Shown here: piece by piece, positions 12,979-26,699 of the stretch
How the letters are laid out: each line of letters opens with the position of its first letter
Position numbering within the stretch: the stretch's first letter is position 1
Source of the DNA: Takifugu bimaculatus
Lineage: Eukaryota; Chordata; Actinopteri; Tetraodontiformes; Tetraodontidae
Length of the DNA: 64,000 bases
NCBI GenBank assembly: GCA_004026145.2
Contig: CP034996.1
Span: 9,113,891 to 9,177,890, forward strand
Direction of reading: 5' to 3'
The notes under the pieces: generated by a model
Databases searched by the model: none
What the model was told of the DNA's origin: nothing
The model's input: only the letters and a program-made list of their open reading frames with translations
Translations under genes and position numbers: made by a program

Positions 12979-15063
12979 ATGAGCATAAACGCTGGATCAG
13001 ACAGATGATTGAAGAAGGCGACGGAAGTTTGGGTCAGCTGGAAAAGAAAAGCACGGATGACTCGGGAATTTCCCATCTCCTGCTAGCTGTTAGCCAAAAA
13101 TGGGATTTTTGCAGACAGCTTGACTGGTGTACAAGCCATGTTAATGTAGATTTTTTATGTAGATTTTTCTATTTTATGTGCTGTTTGTGTAAGTTTGACA
13201 TTGTGTTTACATTTGCTCAGCACTGTTGCAAAAACTAGGACAACTTTATTGAAAAGGTGAATGTGTGGTTCAGAATTACTTTCCCACCTGCAAGATTTTA
13301 ATCTTTTAAAAGTCTTTTAAACAACACTTTGATATTAGATTATAAACAAATGTATAAACTTTAAATTATATTTGCAATTCTAAACCCTCACATCTTGTGA
13401 TATATGTAGAAAAGAATTAGCATGAGTATGGCACTGTTAATGATACCAGTGTTGATTATTTTAATGTGACCTGGTGATTTCTAATTGTGTATATTTTTAT
13501 TTTTGGCCATTTGCACTTTATCTGTTGCATTCTGTGATCATGCAAATGTTTTTTTGGAAAGCTTTAAGCATCTCACTTGAGATAATCATGTGAGCATCAA
13601 TGTTTCTCAGCTTTGCTTGACATGAACCAATGTGCACGTCAGAGTAAAAAAAAGACTTTTATCAGCAAAATGTTTGTTTGTTACCTAGTGGTGGCGAGGA
13701 GGAGCTTTTTGATCTTGAAGAACATTTTCTGTTCTAACCTTTTCCATCCACCCTTTGTGGTACGTTTATTACAAAGTGTCGTTAATTACTTGTCTATCTT
13801 CAATGAGACGGGATCGGGATGTTCTTGATATGCTGACCGTTGGGAGCATGTCACAAGAAAACACTTAACAATAAATGTGTCATTGTTGTGTAACTGGTCA
13901 GACAAGCAAAGGAAGTTAATAGACATAATTATCACGTAAAAGGTGGTGTTTGCACCATTAGTTGGCGCCAAATAGTTGTTGGTGCCAAACTGGACGACAA
14001 AGCTTAAAGGAGGAAAAAATGACCAAAAAAATCAAACGTTAACTTCTTAAGAAAGAGTTTATTAAGTGAATTTGTCCACAGAAGGAACCAAAATATTAAA
14101 TTAATCTGTGCTCCCACTGGTTAAACCAATTCTGGTTCAACACTATTGGTCCACTCAGGTGCTTTTGGTCTAGTAGTGTTCCGATAATCTCACATTAGTT
14201 CACTAGTGTTCTGGTTTGACACTGTTGGCTCAGGAACACACGGGACCAGATTTTACAAAAGAAAGAAAAGGGACTTTAGAAAACTGGACCTTTTGCATGC
14301 TGCTACTGAGCAGAGGTCCTCAAGCTTCCATGCAAGAGCAAACAAACAGCAACAGACAACAACAACAAATGGAGGGATAAACAATGGAGTCACTCATAAG
14401 AAGTAAACATGGAAGCATATACAGTAAACCTTTATTTTAACCTGCTAAAGCCCTCAAGAGGTTCATCTGATATACAACAGATCTTAAAAAGGTAAAACCC
14501 CCACCCACCCACAGACACATGCGTGTTCACACGCACAGACTCTCTCTCTCTCTCACACACACACACGCTGGTGCACCTGCATGCAGCCCAATGACCAGAT
14601 GAAGGAATATGTTTGTCACGTTTAAAAATATGACTTAACCCCATGATCTCAGTGTAAACATAGCATACAGTAGAATAGATAAGGACCTCCTTTCCTTCCT
14701 TCCTGCTGTCTTTCTTTCTCTTACACTCATCTTTTCATTGTATTAACTTAGTTCTTGGACTCTTTGGTTCTCTGTAACAGTCTGTTTTTAATCTATATGT
14801 CTGGCTGGCTGATCTTTCCCTCCATCTCTTTATCTCTCTGGTTTATTTTACAGAAGTGAGTTTACTAGATCCACAGGTGTCTGTGCAGACCAGAGCAGTG
14901 GAACCGGATAGAATGATTGTCCTTGATTTATTTACATCACAGTCCGTCACAGTGGGCTCCGTTGTGTGGAAGAACATGTTCCTGTTCTCCTCCTTTACTT
15001 CACTCACCTGTGTGTGGGCATGTCAGCCTGAGATCTGTGTGTGTCTGTGTGTGTGTGTGTGGG
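12979..15063. other. Convergent 3' UTRs of afap1l1 and fgf13
   Basis: No exon is recognised. The afap1l1 3' UTR probably ends near the AATAAA at 13870-13875 on the + strand. The fgf13 3' UTR on the - strand probably ends near 14431-14436 (TTTATT on +, AATAAA on -). The two genes are tail to tail. A short CT/CA-rich tract lies at about 14540-14570. Confidence 0.5.
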
Positions 15064-15203
15064 CTAGGATAAGTCATTGTTGCTGGGCGACTTCCCTCCA
15101 CCGTTCAGAAGGGCCGAGGCGCTGCGACTCTTGGTGGGTGTACCGCTGCCTGATCGGGAGAGTTCTGTCAGGTCATGGAGGGACGGCTCTCTATACATGG
15201 CCA

Positions 15204-15265
<62 letters not shown>

Positions 15266-18200
15266 CATGAACCATTAATCCATTTGTTAGAGCTGTGAGT
15301 GATTTCCGATTCAGAATGGGGAGTTTCTGTAATGATTTTTAATGTGAAGTTTTTATTTAATGCTCCATAAAACCATACTAAACGTTTAACAAAATGAGCT
15401 GTCCATTTAGCGTTTTCCCTGAACTTGTGATGACTAACCACTGGGAAGCTCCAGGATGCAACACTGATGCTGAATAACTGTTTATCCCTAGTTTAGCGCT
15501 GTCGATTCCAGGGTGGTTAAACAAGAGCTGCTAGCAGAAAGCAAAATCTCTCATGCCCCCTAGTGGCTGGAACATATGGATTCATTAGGTGTTATGTGAT
15601 TTTTAAGGGCACATGGTGGCAAAAACAGGTCCTGTAAAGCCAGATTTCACTGAAATTCTAATTTCGCTGTTCTCGCTGTCCTGGTTGAGCTCACATTTGA
15701 GTGGTTTGGGAATGAAGTGTGCTGCAGGTTTGTTCTTCTTCACATGGTTCCCCTTCATGATTCCCCCCTCCTTATTCAGCCCCAGGTACCAGGCCCGACC
15801 TGAGGCCTGCTGCCGGTACAGCATGGACGAGTAGGTGACGTAGTAGTTCTCAAAGACGGACTCCTTGAACTTGCACTCTGGGGTAAAATGTTCCTGTAAT
15901 CCATGTTGGAATGTTAGTGCAGGAAAGACAGGACAGAAGACCTGACAGACACACATTAATCAGCCAGAAAGTGTGAATAGTTCTTTGTTCTTCCATCATT
16001 TGGACCTATGAATCTCTGAATCCTTATCTGACCAGTCTCTCATCTCTGAGAACAAACTGCACCAACTTAGGACAGCTGACATTTGCATTTTCTTATTCCT
16101 GCATCTCCATAGCAACCAGCTACTCCCTTGAATACCAACCAGTCCACTGAGGGAAAGACGGTATCCACAGATACATAAGACGGGCCCCATCCCTCCCATC
16201 TTTAACATCAACGCTACTCGTGCACCTGGCAGTCAAGGCCACACTCGTTCTAGCCTGCACACAGTATCGTCATGACTGTTATTACTCAAGATTTCATCTT
16301 GGCCCTGCAGCCTTATATTTCCACCAGCATGCACCTCGAGAGCGAGCACTGCGCACCTTCTGACCTGTCTAAGAAGATGAAAGCGCGTCGGGTGAGGTGC
16401 GTGCAGATCTACACGCTTGGGCAGGCGCGTGCAGAAGGACACATGATAATCTTCCAATCAAAGAGTGACTGAAGGGGATAAACAAAAGGAGGCGGGAGGA
16501 TGAAATCAATCTGAGGAGGCACAATAACAGCGAGGGATGCTCAGATGCTGGAGTCAAGAGCCGAGCAGCACAATAATGCTGTGGTTTAAGTATTGATGCC
16601 ATGATTGGAGGATAATGAGAACAGCTGTGCTGAGAGCTGCTGCTTTATTGTTCAAAAGGGCCCAGAGAGAAGATTTGAGTGTGAGTGATGAAGATGATGA
16701 TGATGATGAGGAGGAGGAGGAGGAGACCTACGGAAGTGTAGAGAAAGCCTTCGTTGTTCATGGCCAGGTAGAGTTTGGTCTGGACTCCCTGGATGGCCAC
16801 CACACGGAGCCCCACCGGGATCAGGTTAAAGACGGCTGTAGGAGCACAGGAGGGGGACAGGGACGTAAATACAGCTGCACGTCCTCGTCAGCCATCTCTA
16901 ACATCACAATCCTGGTTTAATCTCACAGTAGTGACTTTACAAGGTCACTGAAGTAAACTTAAATATGTGTTGGGGTTAGGTGAGCAAACAAGGTGAAGTT
17001 AGCAGAATAAGGAGCAGGACAAAATTCAGTCCAACTTCAGCTCAAAGCGGGACAGTTTGATCAATAAGCTGCTGCAGCGTCTGATCGACTTAATCAGTCC
17101 TGGCATGCAGAATCGTCCATTAACTGTTATCTTATATAACTACATAATTTACATAAATAAATGTAATAATATTATATGATTGGAGATATTATATAGTCTC
17201 ACAAAAAGCTGAATAAATGCTTCGTCAACATAGAGCCTGATTGAGAAACGCTCAATTATCTTATTACAGGGTAAAGCAGCCTAATAGTTAGATCTGTTTA
17301 TGCTCATCCATATTAATGCTTTCATATGATCACATACAATTATTCATTTAATGTAAAGGCAATGCGAGCATCTACAGTAGGTCACAGAACAACCCAACAG
17401 CAACTCTTTATGTTTGTAGGTTGAAAACACTCCGTGGAAGGAGCATCATTATTCCACAGTTTGATGAGTCAAGCCTTTGTTTGATTACACTCATTTAGCC
17501 AAGCATGTTCCTATAATGAGCATGTTTATATTGAGACAGGAATTACATGGATTGTTAAATCCAGCCGTGGCTGACTTGTTTCTAGCAGGCAGGCGTCCTA
17601 GGACTGTCTAGAATATTTATAACATTGTCACCTAATTAAAGACTGCTGACATCACGCCATCCTACAATATTTTCTTTACCTTTTCATTGTTCATAACGAA
17701 AATTTGCAGTTTTACTCAAATGTTGTTTTTATCCCACAGACAAAATCACTTTTCTCTCTATTTTCTAAAGAACAAAACTTGTAGTAAGGTCGTTACCGTG
17801 GCAACATGATTCTGAAACCTAGAGTCAAATAAATGAAGGCAACACTTGATGTTGCTAGTGTTCATATGAAGCTGCTCTGTGATAAAGGAGCCATTGAAAT
17901 CTTTCCTTTCAGTCTCCTCTCATAGTAATTTTTATTTATTTGCATTTCCTTTTAAGGTCCAAAGATGTTCAGAGTAACTTTTATTCTGTTCTTTCTCTTT
18001 GCTTTATTCTGCAAATGTTTTCATTTAATCATTTAACATTTTTAGGTTGTGTTTCAAAGACAAATCTAAATTACCATCCAAAATGTGTAGATGAGAGTTA
18101 AAATACCCATTTTCCTATTAGTGCTGAAGGTGATTATAAAGTGTAAATGATGACTCATCCTCATAAACTGATATTTTAGAGAAAATCTCAGGTTAAAAGC

Positions 18201-18948
18201 CCAAAAACTGTTTTCAATTTTAGTGACAATGCAAGAAAGACAGATGTGAAAGCACACAGCTGAAATCTCTGCTCGTTTGTGGACCTACTGTAGGTGCTGT
18301 CTTCATCCTTGGTTCCATCAATGGTCCCGTCGGGCTGCAGCTGCAGCTGGAAGCCCTGTCGACTGGAGAGCCTGGTCACAATCCCCTTCAACTGGGGCTC
18401 TGGGAGGAGGGAGAGGAGACACGTTAATCTACATCCAGGCTTTATTATTGTCAGGTGACCAAAATCCAGCCGTCTTCAGCAAGCTGGAAGTGTAAGAAGA
18501 GAGTTTGTTACCGATCAGGGCCTGATATCGATCTGTGGCCCCTGATCAATAACACACGCTGAAATCCAAGAATGGGGGACAAATGTATCATTCTCTCTCT
18601 CACGCGCGCACACACCCTCCACAAAGTTGTTTACAGTAAATATGTGCGGTGTCATGCAACAGGAATGATTTGAGCCAGACGGTGAGGAATGAAGGGAAGC
18701 GCCGGGATGCTGCTGCCACCGCCGCGGCTGCAGCACCTTCTCACACCTGGCGGCCGCCTTCTCTTCCGTTTCTTCCTCGATCCAAACAATTTGACACGCG
18801 AGAACACGTTGAGCTTGCTGGGCTTCTCGTTTGTGCCTTTGCTGTTGCTCGGGCTGCTGCTGCCGCGGCAGGCATTCGCCTTCTCCCGTTCCCGCGCCTG
18901 CCGCTTCTGCCGGATCAGGGAGCTGGCGATGGCCGCTGCACGGGACAT
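15064..18948 (-). CDS. fgf13: Fibroblast growth factor homologous factor 13, isoform from exon 1S
   Basis: Exons in transcript order: 18948-18747 (1S), 18399-18289, 16835-16732, 15893-15695 and 15203-15064. Internal exons of 111, 104 and 199 bp fit the FHF gene family. The product is 251 aa. Exon 1S encodes AAAIASSLIRQKRQAREREK, then a basic SRKKRKRRR stretch that fits the nuclear-localisation region of S isoforms. The beta-trefoil core contains QPDGTIDGTKDEDSTY, FNLIPVGLRVVAIQGVQTKL and HFTPECKFKESVFENYYVTY. The tail HDLTELSRSGSGTPTKSRSA points to FGF13 rather than FGF11, 12 or 14. FHFs are intracellular, lack a signal peptide and bind the C-terminal tails of voltage-gated sodium channels. 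The start is the MSRAAAIA methionine; an in-frame ATG lies 24 bases upstream (18972). f9 next door agrees with the Xq26-27 order. Confidence 0.93.
15206..15264. repeat. (CA)n tract touching the last fgf13 splice acceptor
   Basis: About 59 bp of CA on the + strand reads as (TG)n followed by TAG on the coding - strand, directly before the exon that begins at 15203. It replaces the usual C/T-rich polypyrimidine tract. Confidence 0.95.
16693..16725. repeat. GAT/GAG triplet tract beside the fgf13 exon 3 donor
   Basis: GATGATGATGATGATGAG followed by GAG repeats lies just intronic to the donor of fgf13 exon 3 (exon edge 16732). The acidic open frame across it on the + strand is an artefact. Confidence 0.7.
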
Positions 18949-18949
18949 G

Positions 18950-19560
18950 CTGCCCACCGCGGACCCAAACAAGCCTATGCGTCCCGGGGGTATGAACGGA
19001 GGGGTCGGTGGGTAAGACGCTGGGGTGGTGTGGGAGGAAAAGGGAGGGGGCTACACCACCCACGGCTCAGTTCGCATCACACACCGGCAGCTGCAGTCTC
19101 GCGTCCACCCTCCAGAAGCTCCATCGGTGCGCCCGAGCGCGTCATGGAAGTCGTTACAGAAATCCTATAATCTGTCAGTGAGTGCGCGTCAATGTCACCG
19201 CCTCACCCCCCCACCCCCCCTTCCCAGAGCGGCGCACGTTGTCAGATGGTCCCGCACCGTCCCGAGAGAGCGCGGATGAGGTGGCACCAGCCGGGGTCCG
19301 AGTGGCGGCGGATCAACAGCTCTGAGGTGGGCACGAACCACGCCGGGACGTGCTGCTGATGATCTGCGCTCCTCTGCGACGCTCAGCCGGTGACGACGTT
19401 CCGCTGCTCCGTGACCGAAATGCAGCTGCTGAAATGTTTGTCAATGAAAGAGCGCGGAGCTGATGGAGGAGGAGCGGGGACATGATGCAGCCGTGTCGTT
19501 CATAGAAGTGCTGCAGCCCTGCCCACCCCGAGGAGGAGGCCAAGAGGAGGAGGTGGGCTG
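18950..19560 (-). promoter_or_regulatory. GC-rich promoter region of fgf13 exon 1S
   Basis: Sequence directly upstream of exon 1S on the - strand is GC- and CpG-rich. No clear TATA box was found. This fits a CpG-island promoter for the 1S isoform. Several overlapping open frames here look like CpG-island shadows. Confidence 0.45.
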
Positions 19561-22500
19561 CTTATGTGGAGGTGCGTGTGTGCGCGTGTGCATCTTTGGG
19601 GTGAAAAACTCTTCCTCATTGCTCACCTGTAACTATGGACCTCACGTGGTACATTTACATGTAAGTGAGTGTGGATGGGGGGGAAAGAGCGTCATAGGAG
19701 ACAGACTGGTGAATGAATGAATGAGTGGAGGCGAGAAAATGAAAAGAGTGACCGCAGAGAAATTACTGAGTGTGGCTGTAGGAGGGGGGGTCGGGGGGAC
19801 GAGGCAAAAAGCAGATTCAGGAGTTGGTGAGAAAGGACAGGAGGAAAGAGGGTAATAAAAAGGCAGGAGGGCAGAGAAAGGAGGGGCTGATCTTTTGGTG
19901 CAGAGGTTCACCAGAGGCTGCTGCAGGAGGTGGCCACCCTCGGCTCAGCTTCCATCCACATCCCTCTTCTGTTTCCCAGGAATAAACCCAGCCACGGATG
20001 TTGTTCACCTCGCCATGAGGCTGCCGGCCCACCTGAGCAGGGGTCAGCCAGGGGGAGACGGCGATGAAAATGGATGGGCGGAGGGCAAGAGGATGTGGTG
20101 GGCGTAATTCCATGGAGGGGGTGTCAGGAAGCCAAACCCTGAGTGGATGGACGGGGGTCAGGACCTGATCAGCCCCTGGTACTTCACCTTTAGGGTCCTG
20201 CTGATCTTTCACCTCAAGCTAAGGTAAGATACATGCACACACTCACATGCAGTTAAAAAGTTTACTGTGTGTTTACTGTGTTTAACACCAAACATAAGAA
20301 AGCTGCTACCTTAGTTTTAATTTAGGAGATACTTTCAAACACCATCCATCATCCACCCATCGTCCAATTTTTATGGATGGATGGATGGATAAGCACTGAT
20401 TCTCATGTTGCCTTAAAACAAGATGTGAACTGAGTGAAACAAGTAAGTTTCTACTGTTGATGTAGGATTGTCCCCAAAACCTCCAGAATGGGGCAGTAAC
20501 TCAGGAAGTCCAAATTACTCCATTCAAGCTAAATATTTACTGGCTTTGAGAGAAAATGTGTGTATTTTCACCACTAGATGCCACTAAATATTCCACACTG
20601 GCTAATCAGATTAAAATTCCACATTAAGAAATTTACTTTAAAATTGTTTTTGTGTAAAATAGAATAATAAACACTCCCCCCTTTAGTTAAATAATGCTGC
20701 AGCCATAACTTCAACTACGCCCTTAACAGCTTCCTGTGTTACACTCATACTCTTCCCCGGAACAATATTACATCATTAAAATCGATCTACTTATAAACTT
20801 TTGTAATCCGTGTTGGAAGTCAGTTATAGTTTTTTGGATTTACCGTTCTGAACAGAAATAAACAAATGTAATACAACGCTAATATATAATGGCTTCTATT
20901 TTCATTCTAGCAATAGCAGTTTATATAATGTTTATGGAATTTCGTCACCACTTCGAAACGATCCAAAGGTCCGCTTATTACGTTGACCTGTGTCATCAAG
21001 CCTTGAAAAGGGCTCAAATGTTGTCAAGGAGAACACCGATGGTTCGGTGGGGCGACATTAATGCGCCGTGAAACAGAATTCATCCGACCTTTTAGAGCAC
21101 ATTTCCTCATTCAGACCTTTCTAAGCAGCAGAACAACGTAAAGAGTCAGTTTTGATTAAGTGAAGATGAGCGCTGGGGCCCGCACCGCACTTTCAGCACC
21201 AGCAGTTTTTATACGGACGATTTAAAACTCGAATTAAAAAAAACAAAACGAAGAAACGCCGCAGGTGAAAACGAATGGAAACTTGTAAATTATCTGTGGT
21301 TCTAATGACTCCTCACACAGTGCTGAAGGAGCATGTTGGGTCTGGACGGGCCAGACGACGGCTCCTACCTGAGGTCGCTCTTCGGAGAGGGAAGGTCATG
21401 GTGCGCCCGTGGAGCTCCGCAGCGCTATGTTCATGGCGCTTTTGCACTTGCCGTTGTGAGCAGCTCGACGAAAAGAGACGGAATTATGGAAGTTCAAGGG
21501 AATTCTCTACGGAATCGGATCCATTAAGGCTACGCACGCGGCGGTGACGGGAGATCATTACCGAACATTAGAGGCCATTAAGCAGTTGGACCGGGTCATT
21601 AATGATTCATCTCAAGGCCCCGCTGATCCAGCACAATAAGGGAGGGAGGCTTCTCCTAAATCTACTCATCAAAGCTATGGAGTGCGCGGCGTGCGTGCAG
21701 GCGAGTGCGTGACAGAGGGAAACAATTGTAAATGTCCTGTAAGTTTTGAAGAGACAAAGGTGGTGAACAAAAATCTATATCAATCAATGCAACTGTAGAC
21801 ACTAACGGATGCTCCTAATGTAGCTCTAAGCTTTAGAGTTCAAACCATGTTTAGACTGAGGGGGCCTTGAAGGACCCAAGCAGGCATGGGAGAACATGCA
21901 GACAAGAGTAGGAATACAACCCAGACCCTTCTTGCTGCCAGACTGTGCATGTGGTGCCGCCCAATGCTAATCTTATTTTGCCCTTCATCTCAGGAAATAG
22001 CAGAAGCCTGTTTGGCATTTTTGCTTGAAATAAGTCAAGTTGGGGATCGATTTTCATTACAGCAGCCTGATATTCAGCAGAAAAAAATGTTGTAATGACA
22101 AAAGCAGCAATGAAGATCACATCAAACACTGATAAATAAACTTAAAGAGTAGAGGAATCGCTTATTTTTCCAACAAAACTGAACTCTAAATCATCAGAAT
22201 ATTAAAGAGCAGAGTGAGTTCACCAGGATACATGAGCTTTGCTGGGGATGAGCAGAATTCTAACCATGGGCTCCTTCCTCCACCACGCTAGTGTCCTGAG
22301 CTCCACCCGGACGCTGCAGGGCCCCAACCTGTATCAGCAGCCCTGACTGCACTTCCAGCTTTCAGCAGTAAGACTGGGAGGCCAGAAGAACGATGCTGAG
22401 CAACTGCAGGGCAGCAGCCTGTAAAAGCTGCTGGGGGACAGGATGCAAATGTACATGTGCAGCAAGTCCAAGATGAAACATTAGTTATCTTGGAAATGAT

Positions 22501-24437
22501 GTGAAGCCACAGCAGAGCAGTTAAAAGAAAACAATCTGTGTCTTCCTTTGCTTCTGTCTTTCTTTCAAAACCTCCCCAAATAGCTTTGATGTAAACATCA
22601 AAACATATAGATGCCAGCAGGTACATTTAGTCAGTGTGGCCCGTGAACAGCCCCTTTACTCAATTAAAAAGAAAGTAACCCCAACATTAACCGCTAGATA
22701 GCGTTATTTCACCATGCAAAAGAAACTATCCATTTATATTATATGAGGCTAAAATCTGTAAACGGAAAGAATATAAACCAGTAGCCAGTATACAATTGCC
22801 TCTATTGTGATCATAAAACAATCTCTTTGGTCTGGAGGTGGTGCACACTCTGTCTGAAGGTGCAGCAAACTGTAATGCTGCAAAAATGCAATAATATGTG
22901 TTTTACTAAGATAAACACTAACATCATGTTGCTCACATCAAAATGGACCCATTTAATGGGATGAATATGAAATAAATGCCAGAAAAAGGAGAGTTTTAAT
23001 ACAAATATTTAAAAGAATAATATGTACATTTACAAAACGTACAGCTTAAATGCATCCAATCCATCTATTCCCCATTGACACAGGCCAGGCACGAACTGCA
23101 TACTCATCTGGATGTTGAGAGATTTTTTTTAGTTTTGGAACCTAATTTAGCATCAAAACTTCACATTTGGAGGCAGTTAAATAAATGATGAATCAGTTAA
23201 AGATGTTCCTGTTCAACATCAGGCGCTGACACTGCATTTAATTAACGGCAGTTTAAGTCACTCTCACACCTTTAAGAGCTTAAGTTGTGTCAGAACAAGA
23301 TGTTAATGAATTTTTGTTCTAGCACAGACTTAATCCTCCTTCTCACCATTATTATACAGAGAACATTACACGGTCACCTCTCACCCAGGTGTGTCCACCT
23401 GACAGACAGACGCATCATCTACTAAACGCAGGTGATTTGTTGGATTCATTTCTGGGATTCTGGAAGTCTGAAGCAATTTTAGGCATTAAACTGATTTATT
23501 ATCTGTAATCTAATTCCAATCTACCAGCGCTAATGTTCTGAGGTCTGGGTGGGTTTATTCGCACCTGTTTATTGGCCTCGATGGATTGTTCTTTGCTTTA
23601 AGTCCATAAATAAGTTTTGCTGGGATGCTGTCAACAGCAGATGGTTCCAATCTGCTCTGGCAGCGTCTCTGCTGACGTTAAGCCGTCAGATCTGCAGCCA
23701 CCTCAACGTTCAGCCTCTCCTCCATCCCAGCACGGCTCTGCAGATTTGGGATTCGAGACCATTGGAATGACTGACAGCTGCTGGCTGAACTGAATGAGCA
23801 GCAGCTTCATCACCACCTTTAGATTGTGTCACAGCCTGCCAAATCCTTTTTTTAGTCTTTATTGTTTTCATGGTTTCCTACTGCTTTTATATCTTTAATT
23901 TACTTTTATAAACCTCATTGGCTAGAAAGCAGATTCACACTCAGCAGATTTACAATCAATTAATTTTCAGGCTAAAATCCATTTTAAACACAACGTTTTT
24001 TCCACTTTTGATCATTTTTATGAATGTGCTCGAGGCTCATGTTTACATAATACACGAAGCTTTCGAGCAACTCCCTTTTGTCTCCATGGAAATGGTAGTT
24101 TCCCAGGGTCCATTGCGGCGAATCGCGCGTTAATTTTATTGCCACCCAGAGAAGAGAAAATGAATTTGATGCGTGTGTGTCCCAGAAATTACATGTGAGA
24201 CCCCAGAAACAGTTCAGGCGGTGTCCATTTTTTTTTTTTTTTTTTTTACAAAATCGACAGAGTGGCTTTTCATTCTGTTCCATTAAAGGCGCAACATTCA
24301 AACCAGTTTAGCACATATTGCCAGTTGCCCGTTTCCAGGTCTATTTCCAGTCGCGAGTGAAACTGACCCCGGAGCAGCTTCTCTGCTTACTTCTAGCTAT
24401 AAAACTGAACTCAGAGGGAGATTCCATCAGTTCTCAC
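19561..24437. other. fgf13 sequence between alternative first exons 1S and 1V
   Basis: About 4.9 kb without a supported exon. It holds a short GGAT repeat at about 20370-20390, a GC-richer block at 21160-21720 and a T-homopolymer at about 24230-24248. I looked for counterparts of mammalian exons 1U and 1Y and for a miR-504 hairpin and could not recognise any. Confidence 0.5.
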
Positions 24438-24486
24438 CTTTGGTGGCATGGTCTTTATCCTCTTTTCCTTTCGCTTTCCCACTCAT
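24438..24486 (-). CDS. fgf13: fgf13 alternative first coding exon 1V
   Basis: The exon encodes MSGKAKGKEDKDHATK plus the first base of a glycine/glutamate codon and ends at a GTGAGA donor in phase 1, the same phase as exon 1S. It therefore joins in frame to the exon at 18399. Mammalian FGF13 isoform V begins with a very similar MSGK...KEEKD peptide. The V isoform here would be 200 aa and would lack the basic 1S N terminus. The 5' flank (24540-24730) is GC-rich and may be a separate promoter. Confidence 0.85.
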
Positions 24487-26699
24487 GGAGGAGCCTCCGC
24501 GGCTGATGCGGGTTGGATCAAACTTCAGATTATGCTTGCTGGATCTGAACCGTGATCGGATCACTCCTTCATGGCTATTCGGACTCTCTTCCCTCCTCCG
24601 GGGTCGCGCTCTGTCTCCCGGCGCTGCCTCCTTTGGTCCCTCCGCTTCTGCTCTCCGTGATGAGCCCGATGTGATTCTTAATGTCACCGCAGGAGCGCGC
24701 CTAGCCCCCTGCGCATGCACGCAGCGACACGCGCGCAACCAGAGACAAAGCAAGATGACAGAACTACGTGTTCGTACACTGGTCATTTCCATTTACGCGC
24801 AAAAATAAACTTTACTGAATAAATTTATTCGGTTTCTGATTTAAGTAAAACAAAATGAACCTCCACATTCACCATTTCTTTACTCATTTAGAATAACATT
24901 TTGGATTCTGCTAATATTTTTTAAATTTAAATAAAACAAACGGTCACGAATTAGATAGATTTTCCCAAGATGCTGCCTTAATTCTCTCGTGAATGAAGCA
25001 CACAATGCAGGTATTTGGGTTAAAGCTGAACATCAGATGCATCAAACATGGTTGAGAAACCTTCACACATGTTTCTTCTTTCATTGATCATCTTTAGTCC
25101 ATCGGAGCCACTTGCAACGTCAGCATTATAATACAAGTCAAATGAAGCAGTTTATTGATCCAATAATCAATTTGTGCCGGAAAACAGCATGTTCAGAGAG
25201 GCAACTGTGGACACATCTGCATATGTCATCTGAAGCCTCCTTCACCAAAGTCGGCAGCACGTCAGTATTTAACTGTTATCAGCTGATTCCCCGATTCCTT
25301 CTGATTCCTTTTGCAGATTAATTCATCCTTGTCTGTCTGCAGCACCATTTGGTCCTTTTGACACAAGTCCATCCAAAAGTCTGTTTCTGCTCCAACTGGG
25401 AGATAAATTTAGCTTCTTCTGTGAGCCCACAACAACCAGCAAAACAGCACAAACCTTCTGCAGGTTTGGTGACAAAAATCTGTCATTTTACAAAGTAGAA
25501 TATGTTTGTATGTCTGTAGCCTCAGAGTGCAGAATTTACACACGTGTGAGACTTTCCTGTTTCAAGTCACTGATGTATAAAGGGTTTTAATCTGAAGCTG
25601 TTCCCTGACAGGCTCGAAAGTTACTGCATCAGAACTCGTTTAACATTTCCTCTCTGGAGGAGGACCAAATGGAGACAATGTCCACATGAGTCAGGACCCT
25701 GCAGCTGGGAGGGGAAAGGGGGCACATCTGGACTGATTGATGACATCGAGGCATAAAAAAAATCTGTTGGTGACTTAATTCAATACAGGAGCTCAACATC
25801 TGCAGCATCTCGACATCTGTCACCTCACAGGTTCAGCCCTCGCTCGACCTTGTAGCTGCAAGGGCTGCAAGTCAGGCAGTTTAAAAAAGCCTACATTTTA
25901 AGGTATTGGCCAGGATTGAGTCCTGGGTTTTATTTAATTTGTGCAACATTGAAGAGAGCATCTGTTCCAAGGTTTGGATCTTCTTCACAGTCCCTCATCC
26001 AGTTTACAGTCTCGCTACAATCAACACAACCAGATTATAGAAATGCTGATCTAATCCTCATGCAGGAAAAAAGAACAAAAGAAGCACAGGATGCGATTCA
26101 AGTTGATCATCTGTCATGTGACACAGCACAGCCTGAATTCTGCACACTGGGGACCAGCTTTTTCCCAGTAATGGGCTTCCACCTCCCACAGAACTACCCC
26201 CCTTCCCAATCTGCTCACAGGATGCCTAGTGATTTCATCAGAATTGTTAGGTGCTAAAAGTCAGATTCTCTTGCAATTTTTTCCTCTTGATGTAAAATCC
26301 ATGGTTGACTAGTTAATCTAGGGGTGAGCGCAGCAGTGTCCCTGTTTCCATTTTAAATCACCCTCAGCAGATAAGTCACCACAAGGCTGCTGTCGGCCTG
26401 GAGCTGCAGGTCGAAGGCCGAAGACCCGACTGTCAGTCACACTGATTTGTTCTGGGTGGAGGCCCACATAACTCAGTCTAACCACGCTGGCTTCAACGCC
26501 ACAGATGGATCGCAGAGTCCCAAATAACAGTGTGAAACCAGCAAACGGGAGTTTTAATTAGATTTTTCCTCCTGTTTGCTGTATCTGAGCGCCTGCTCAT
26601 CAATATTGTTTTTAATCATGTGGATGTCTCAGGTCATGTGACTCTGGGCTTTCCACCCTGCTCCTGTCGACATGCTTTCAGAGTTGACCAGTAACCAGC

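Noticed and set aside
18652..19063. Long frames on both strands around fgf13 exon 1S
   Set aside because: Shadows of a GC-rich coding exon and CpG island. Only the - strand frame starting at 18948 has the FHF sequence and the correct donor phase.
19561..24437. miR-504 host position in fgf13
   Set aside because: Human MIR504 lies in an FGF13 intron, but I found no matching mature sequence on either strand.
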